DNA of 33,773 nt, from assembly GCA_043775925.1 (NCBI GenBank), contig JAYVRW010000025.1, positions 1-33,773 on the forward strand. Reading direction: 5' to 3'. Position 1 is the stretch's first letter; every line of letters begins with the position of its first letter. Shown here one piece after another: positions 30,905-33,773 of this stretch. The translations under genes and the position numbers were made by a program. Source of the DNA: JAFDVL01 sp043775925. GTDB lineage: Bacteria > Acidobacteriota > Blastocatellia > RBC074. Below the pieces are notes generated by a model that worked only from the letters and a program-made list of their open reading frames with translations, made no database searches and was not told the origin of the DNA.

Positions 30905-31965
30905 CTCCCAAACGCTATCAACACATCAGTCAGCTTTTTAATGAGGCACTGGAACGCGCCCCTGAACAGCGCACGATCTGGCTGGATCAGGTCTGCGAAC
31001 TGGATGCCGAATTGCGTGATGAAGTCAAAAAGCTGCTTGCCAATCACGTCGAGTCCGGCGAATTTCTTTCCCGTCCAGCCATGAGCATTGCGGCTGAATT
31101 ACTGGCACAAAATCAAACCGCCTCTGAGACAGGTAAATACATCAGGCACTACCAGATTCTTTCACTGCTGGGCGCGGGTGGCATGGGGAAGGTTTACCTG
31201 GCCAGAGATACGCGGCTGGGACGGCAGGTCGCGCTCAAAATGTTGCCAGCGTATCTCACACAAGAGAGCGAACACGTCCACCGCTTCAAAAAAGAGGCGC
31301 AGGCGGTCGTGTCACTCAATCATCCAAATATTCTGACAATTCACGATTTCGGTGAAACGGAAGGGGTTCATTACCTCGCAACTGAATATGTCGAAGGCAA
31401 AACCCTGCGCCAACGTTTGGAGCAGGGAAAATTTGCACTTTCGGAATTAATAGATGTGGCGACACAAATAGTGAGTGCACTCGAAGCCGCTCATAATGCG
31501 GGGATCGTCCATCGGGACATCAAACCGGAAAACATCATGATTCGTCCTGATGGACTCGTGAAGGTGCTTGATTTTGGTCTGGCGCGGATTACTAAAACAG
31601 ATGGTCAACCAACTGTTTCGATCACTAGCCCAGGTCGTGTCATTGGCACTTCTTCCTACATGTCTCCAGAACAGGCACGCGGTCAACAGGTGGATCATCG
31701 CACTGACCTTTATTGTGTGGGGTTGATCTTGTACGAAATGTGCGCGGGTCAGCTTCCCTTCTCTGGTTCGAACTCGATTGAAGTGCTAATTAATAGCCTT
31801 CATCAGGAACCACCGCCACTAACCAATGTTGCCATCCCACTACCACTTGAAGAATTAATCAAACACGCCCTGTGCAAAGATCGTGAGTCACGGATACCAG
31901 ATGCCGGAACGATGCTCAGCGAATTGAAAACCCTCCGGCGTAATCTTGAAGCCCGTGTTGAGTAA
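30901..31965 (+). CDS. Ser/Thr protein kinase, kinase domain only (no membrane or sensor part)
   Basis: A 354-residue Hanks-type kinase. I start at ATG 30901, which overlaps the sigma stop; a start at 30853 would lie inside the sigma gene. Residues 1-70 are the helical leader usual for this group (QLFNEALERAPEQRTIWLDQVC). The kinase has the glycine loop GAGGMGKVYLA, ATP lysine Lys113 (VALK), HRDIKPEN (204-211), DFGLA (224-228) and GTSSYMSPEQARG, all intact. Acidobacterial relatives usually continue into a membrane span and a WD40, TPR or TolB-like propeller; this one stops right after the kinase domain (LRRNLEARVE), so it should be soluble and get its signal elsewhere. Probable substrate: the coupled sigma factor. 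Confidence 0.95.
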   Translation: MTPKRYQHISQLFNEALERAPEQRTIWLDQVCELDAELRDEVKKLLANHVESGEFLSRPAMSIAAELLAQNQTASETGKYIRHYQILSLLGAGGMGKVYLARDTRLGRQVALKMLPAYLTQESEHVHRFKKEAQAVVSLNHPNILTIHDFGETEGVHYLATEYVEGKTLRQRLEQGKFALSELIDVATQIVSALEAAHNAGIVHRDIKPENIMIRPDGLVKVLDFGLARITKTDGQPTVSITSPGRVIGTSSYMSPEQARGQQVDHRTDLYCVGLILYEMCAGQLPFSGSNSIEVLINSLHQEPPPLTNVAIPLPLEELIKHALCKDRESRIPDAGTMLSELKTLRRNLEARVE

Positions 31966-32020
31966 GACGCCGCGAAAAATGGTGTCATAGTTCTTTGATC
32001 GCCGGTGCTACGAGTAAAAA

Positions 32021-32043
32021 GGCGCGAGTCAGGAACTCGCGCC
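32021..32043 (-). terminator. Bidirectional intrinsic terminator between kinase and MBL gene
   Basis: GGCGCGAGT and ACTCGCGCC form a perfect 9-bp G+C-rich stem with a 5-nt loop. On the minus strand it is followed by TTTTT, serving the MBL gene 33 bp away; it also stands 56 bp after the kinase stop. Confidence 0.9.
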
Positions 32044-32075
32044 ACTATTTCTGTGCAATTCAATTGTAACCGGTT

Positions 32076-32939
32076 TTATTTCTTCTCAAGGCTCTTATAA
32101 ATCGCCGTAATCCACGCATCTGGTTTGACGAAACCTGTGCCAAGGTTTTTATAAGCTTCAGGAAAACCTTTGGCCTTAATTTGATCTAAAGTTTTTTTAG
32201 CCCGCATTTGTTTGCGTACAATAGCGGTCGTATCAAGAATCATTTTCTGATAACCCTTAACGTCTTCAATGGTTGAAAGCGGGCCGTGACCGGGAATGAT
32301 TTTCACATCGGCTGGCAACCACTTAATGACTTCGCCAAGCGTTGCTGCCAGACCAACGACATCGCCGCCGCTGCCTAAATCTACAAACGGAAATCTGCCC
32401 GGAGAAAAATCATCGCCGAGATGTGCAACATTCGATTTGGTAAAATAAATGATGCTATCGCCGTCGGTGTGACCTTTCGTGAAATACACCGCCTGGATTT
32501 CTTCTCCGTTGAAATGAACGGAAACTGCCTTGTCATAAGTGATGACAGGCTGCGCTTCTTTCGGCTTGGTCTGCATTCTGTTTTTCACATTGGAATGCGC
32601 GATGATTGTCGCTTCTTTGCCAAAGATTTCATTACCGCCAGTGTGGTCTCCGTGGTAGTGCGTATTGATGAGGAATTTCAATTTGCTATCACTCAAAGAT
32701 TTCAGCGCGGCTTTGATTTTGTCAGCCAGCGGTGCAAATTGATCATCAATGATAAGCGTTCCATCAGCTCCGGTAGAGACGCCGATGTTTCCGCCAGAGC
32801 CTTCCAGCATCGAAACGTTGCCTGCTACCTTAGACGTTTTGATTTCAATTTTTGAAAAATCCTGCTGGACAGCAGCCGGAGCAAATTTTGCGCCGACGAC
32901 GATCAATAAAACTACTCCTGCTAAAATGAAACGATACAT
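32076..32939 (-). CDS. Secreted MBL-fold metallo-hydrolase with intact metal site
   Basis: A 287-residue exported protein. Residues 1-23 are a signal peptide (FILAGVVLLIVVGAKFAPAA). Metal ligands are complete: HYHGDH (His94, His96, Asp98, His99), His157 in KGHTDGD, Asp176 in LGDDF and His218 in IIPGHG. This is the layout of periplasmic MBL-fold hydrolases related to subclass B3/SoxH-like proteins; the natural substrate is not readable. AAGGAG eight bases before ATG supports the start. It stands alone, with a strong terminator after it. It is a distant paralogue of the gene at 26958, which has lost two of these ligands. Confidence 0.9.
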   Translation of the reverse strand: MYRFILAGVVLLIVVGAKFAPAAVQQDFSKIEIKTSKVAGNVSMLEGSGGNIGVSTGADGTLIIDDQFAPLADKIKAALKSLSDSKLKFLINTHYHGDHTGGNEIFGKEATIIAHSNVKNRMQTKPKEAQPVITYDKAVSVHFNGEEIQAVYFTKGHTDGDSIIYFTKSNVAHLGDDFSPGRFPFVDLGSGGDVVGLAATLGEVIKWLPADVKIIPGHGPLSTIEDVKGYQKMILDTTAIVRKQMRAKKTLDQIKAKGFPEAYKNLGTGFVKPDAWITAIYKSLEKK

Positions 32940-32965
32940 GAGTTGACTCCTTGAATGTTTGTTTT

Positions 32966-33133
32966 TCAGCCGCGAATTTAACGCGAATTTTCACGAATAT
33001 TTTTAGACAGGATGAACAGGATTTACGACAAGATTTTCAAGAAATTTCAGCAATCAAAATATGTTAATCCTGAAAAAATCTTGTCAATCCTGTCTGGTTT
33101 AATTCGTGAAAATTCGCGTTCATTCGCGGCTGA
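32966..33133. repeat. 168-bp palindromic intergenic element
   Basis: Two arms of about 70 bp are inverted copies with small indels: TCAGCCGCGAAT...AACGCGAATTTTCACGAAT on the left is matched by its complement ending at 33133, and inner AGACAGGAT and ACAAGATTTT blocks also pair. The middle is A+T-rich. It looks like a dispersed REP/MITE-type palindrome sitting between the SlyD stop and the MBL promoter region. It may form one long hairpin in RNA and act as a terminator for the SlyD gene. Confidence 0.8.
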
Positions 33134-33136
33134 TTC

Positions 33137-33568
33137 TTACGCCGCAATTTCTACCAAGCGAATATTGAAATGCAATTCCTGACCAGCCAGCGGATGATTT
33201 CCGTCAACAGTAACAGTAGTTTCAGTCACTTCAGAAATCACCAGTGGAATCACGTCACCGCTCTCACTGTGAAGCTCGACTGTCATGCCGACTTCCAGCT
33301 CGACGCCCAAATCCATCTGATCGCGCGGCACGGTTTGGATCATCTGTTCGTGACGTTCACCATAAGCTTCATTGACAGGAATCACAACGTCTTTAGCTTC
33401 GCCGACCTGCATTCCGATGATGGCGCTTTCAAAGCCTGGAATCACATTTCCAGTACCTAAAGAAAACCCCAGCGGTTCGCGTCCTTCGGAAGAATCGAAG
33501 ACTTCACCATCTGCTAATTTACCCGTGTAATGAACCTGAACCGCATCTCCTGCTTTTGCTACTGACAT
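33137..33568 (-). CDS. SlyD-like FKBP-type peptidyl-prolyl cis-trans isomerase
   Basis: A 143-residue cytoplasmic folding catalyst/chaperone. The FKBP strands are clear (GDAVQVHYTGKLADGEVFDSS, PLGFSLGTGNVIPGFESAI, GMQVGEAKDVVIPVNEAYGE), followed by an insert-in-flap domain at about 70-120 (VPRDQMDLGVELEVGMTVEL, VTVDGNHPLAG) that gives SlyD its chaperone activity, then the closing FKBP strand (LHFNIRLVEI). It lacks the His/Cys-rich metal-binding tail of E. coli SlyD (196 residues), as do many homologues. Its stop lies 4 bp from the large palindromic repeat. Housekeeping; no functional link to its neighbours is evident. Confidence 0.95.
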   Translation of the reverse strand: MSVAKAGDAVQVHYTGKLADGEVFDSSEGREPLGFSLGTGNVIPGFESAIIGMQVGEAKDVVIPVNEAYGERHEQMIQTVPRDQMDLGVELEVGMTVELHSESGDVIPLVISEVTETTVTVDGNHPLAGQELHFNIRLVEIAA

Positions 33569-33773
33569 TTTTTCTCACTTATGAAGGCGTCTTGGTGGAT
33601 GAAAGACGCGAAGTTAATAAGGTCATCGCAAAACGCCAAAAGCATAAAGATCAGGCGCAAGTTGGTCTGAAGTGACTTCGTGTAGCGATGAAAAAATTGA
33701 TTTGAAAAATAGCACTCGCTAAAGTCCAGAAGTTTCGCAGATATATGAAGGAAAATCCAGAGACACCAAGAGC

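Overview
The window looks like chromosomal DNA of an Acidobacteriota bacterium, most likely class Blastocatellia. The reasons are moderate G+C (roughly 45-50% by eye, higher in a few genes), a TIGR02999-type ECF sigma factor translationally coupled to a Ser/Thr kinase, TPR-containing sigma-54 activators, many large secreted beta-propeller/PKD-type proteins, and dispersed palindromic intergenic repeats. This placement is an inference from gene content. No rRNA, tRNA, CRISPR array, intact transposase or prophage was seen.

Positions 1-20662 form one exopolysaccharide (EPS) locus of the Wzx/Wzy type. Read on the minus strand, a sigma-54 activator (17700 to 14746) is followed by a 0.87-kb regulatory gap, two Wzz-type co-polymerases (13877-12462 and 11394-9877) on either side of a BY-kinase-like protein that has lost its nucleotide-binding motifs (12431-11391), and a WbaP/WcaJ-type priming sugar-phosphate transferase (9795-8362). 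Next come a 1044-residue secreted sugar dehydrogenase with carbohydrate-binding modules (8234-5100), an O-antigen ligase/polymerase-like membrane protein (5071-3572), a GT4 glycosyltransferase (3555-2344), a Wzx flippase (2328-1003) and a second glycosyltransferase cut by the left edge. Divergent from the activator, on the plus strand, are a secreted subtilase and the Wza-type export protein. Between the activator and the first wzz I see two similar palindromes placed like enhancer sites, a near-consensus -24/-12 element, and a leader of about 500 nt with alternative hairpins. The whole reads as an enhancer-dependent EPS operon.

Positions 20664-25250 hold housekeeping and signalling genes: valS (minus) and an orphan response regulator with a long acidic/proline-rich linker, each with a terminator-like hairpin.

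Positions 25257-30221 form an accessory stretch: a secreted M43 metalloprotease, a short fragment that may be an integrase remnant, a secreted metallo-beta-lactamase-fold protein with altered metal ligands, and a secreted PQQ-type beta-propeller dehydrogenase. The last two sit between two near-identical 31-bp direct repeats in a visibly G+C-richer segment, with further inverted repeats nearby.

Positions 30332-33568 hold the ECF sigma factor/Ser-Thr kinase pair (plus), a canonical secreted MBL-fold hydrolase (minus), a 168-bp palindromic intergenic repeat and an SlyD-like FKBP prolyl isomerase (minus). The last 205 bases contain no gene I can support.
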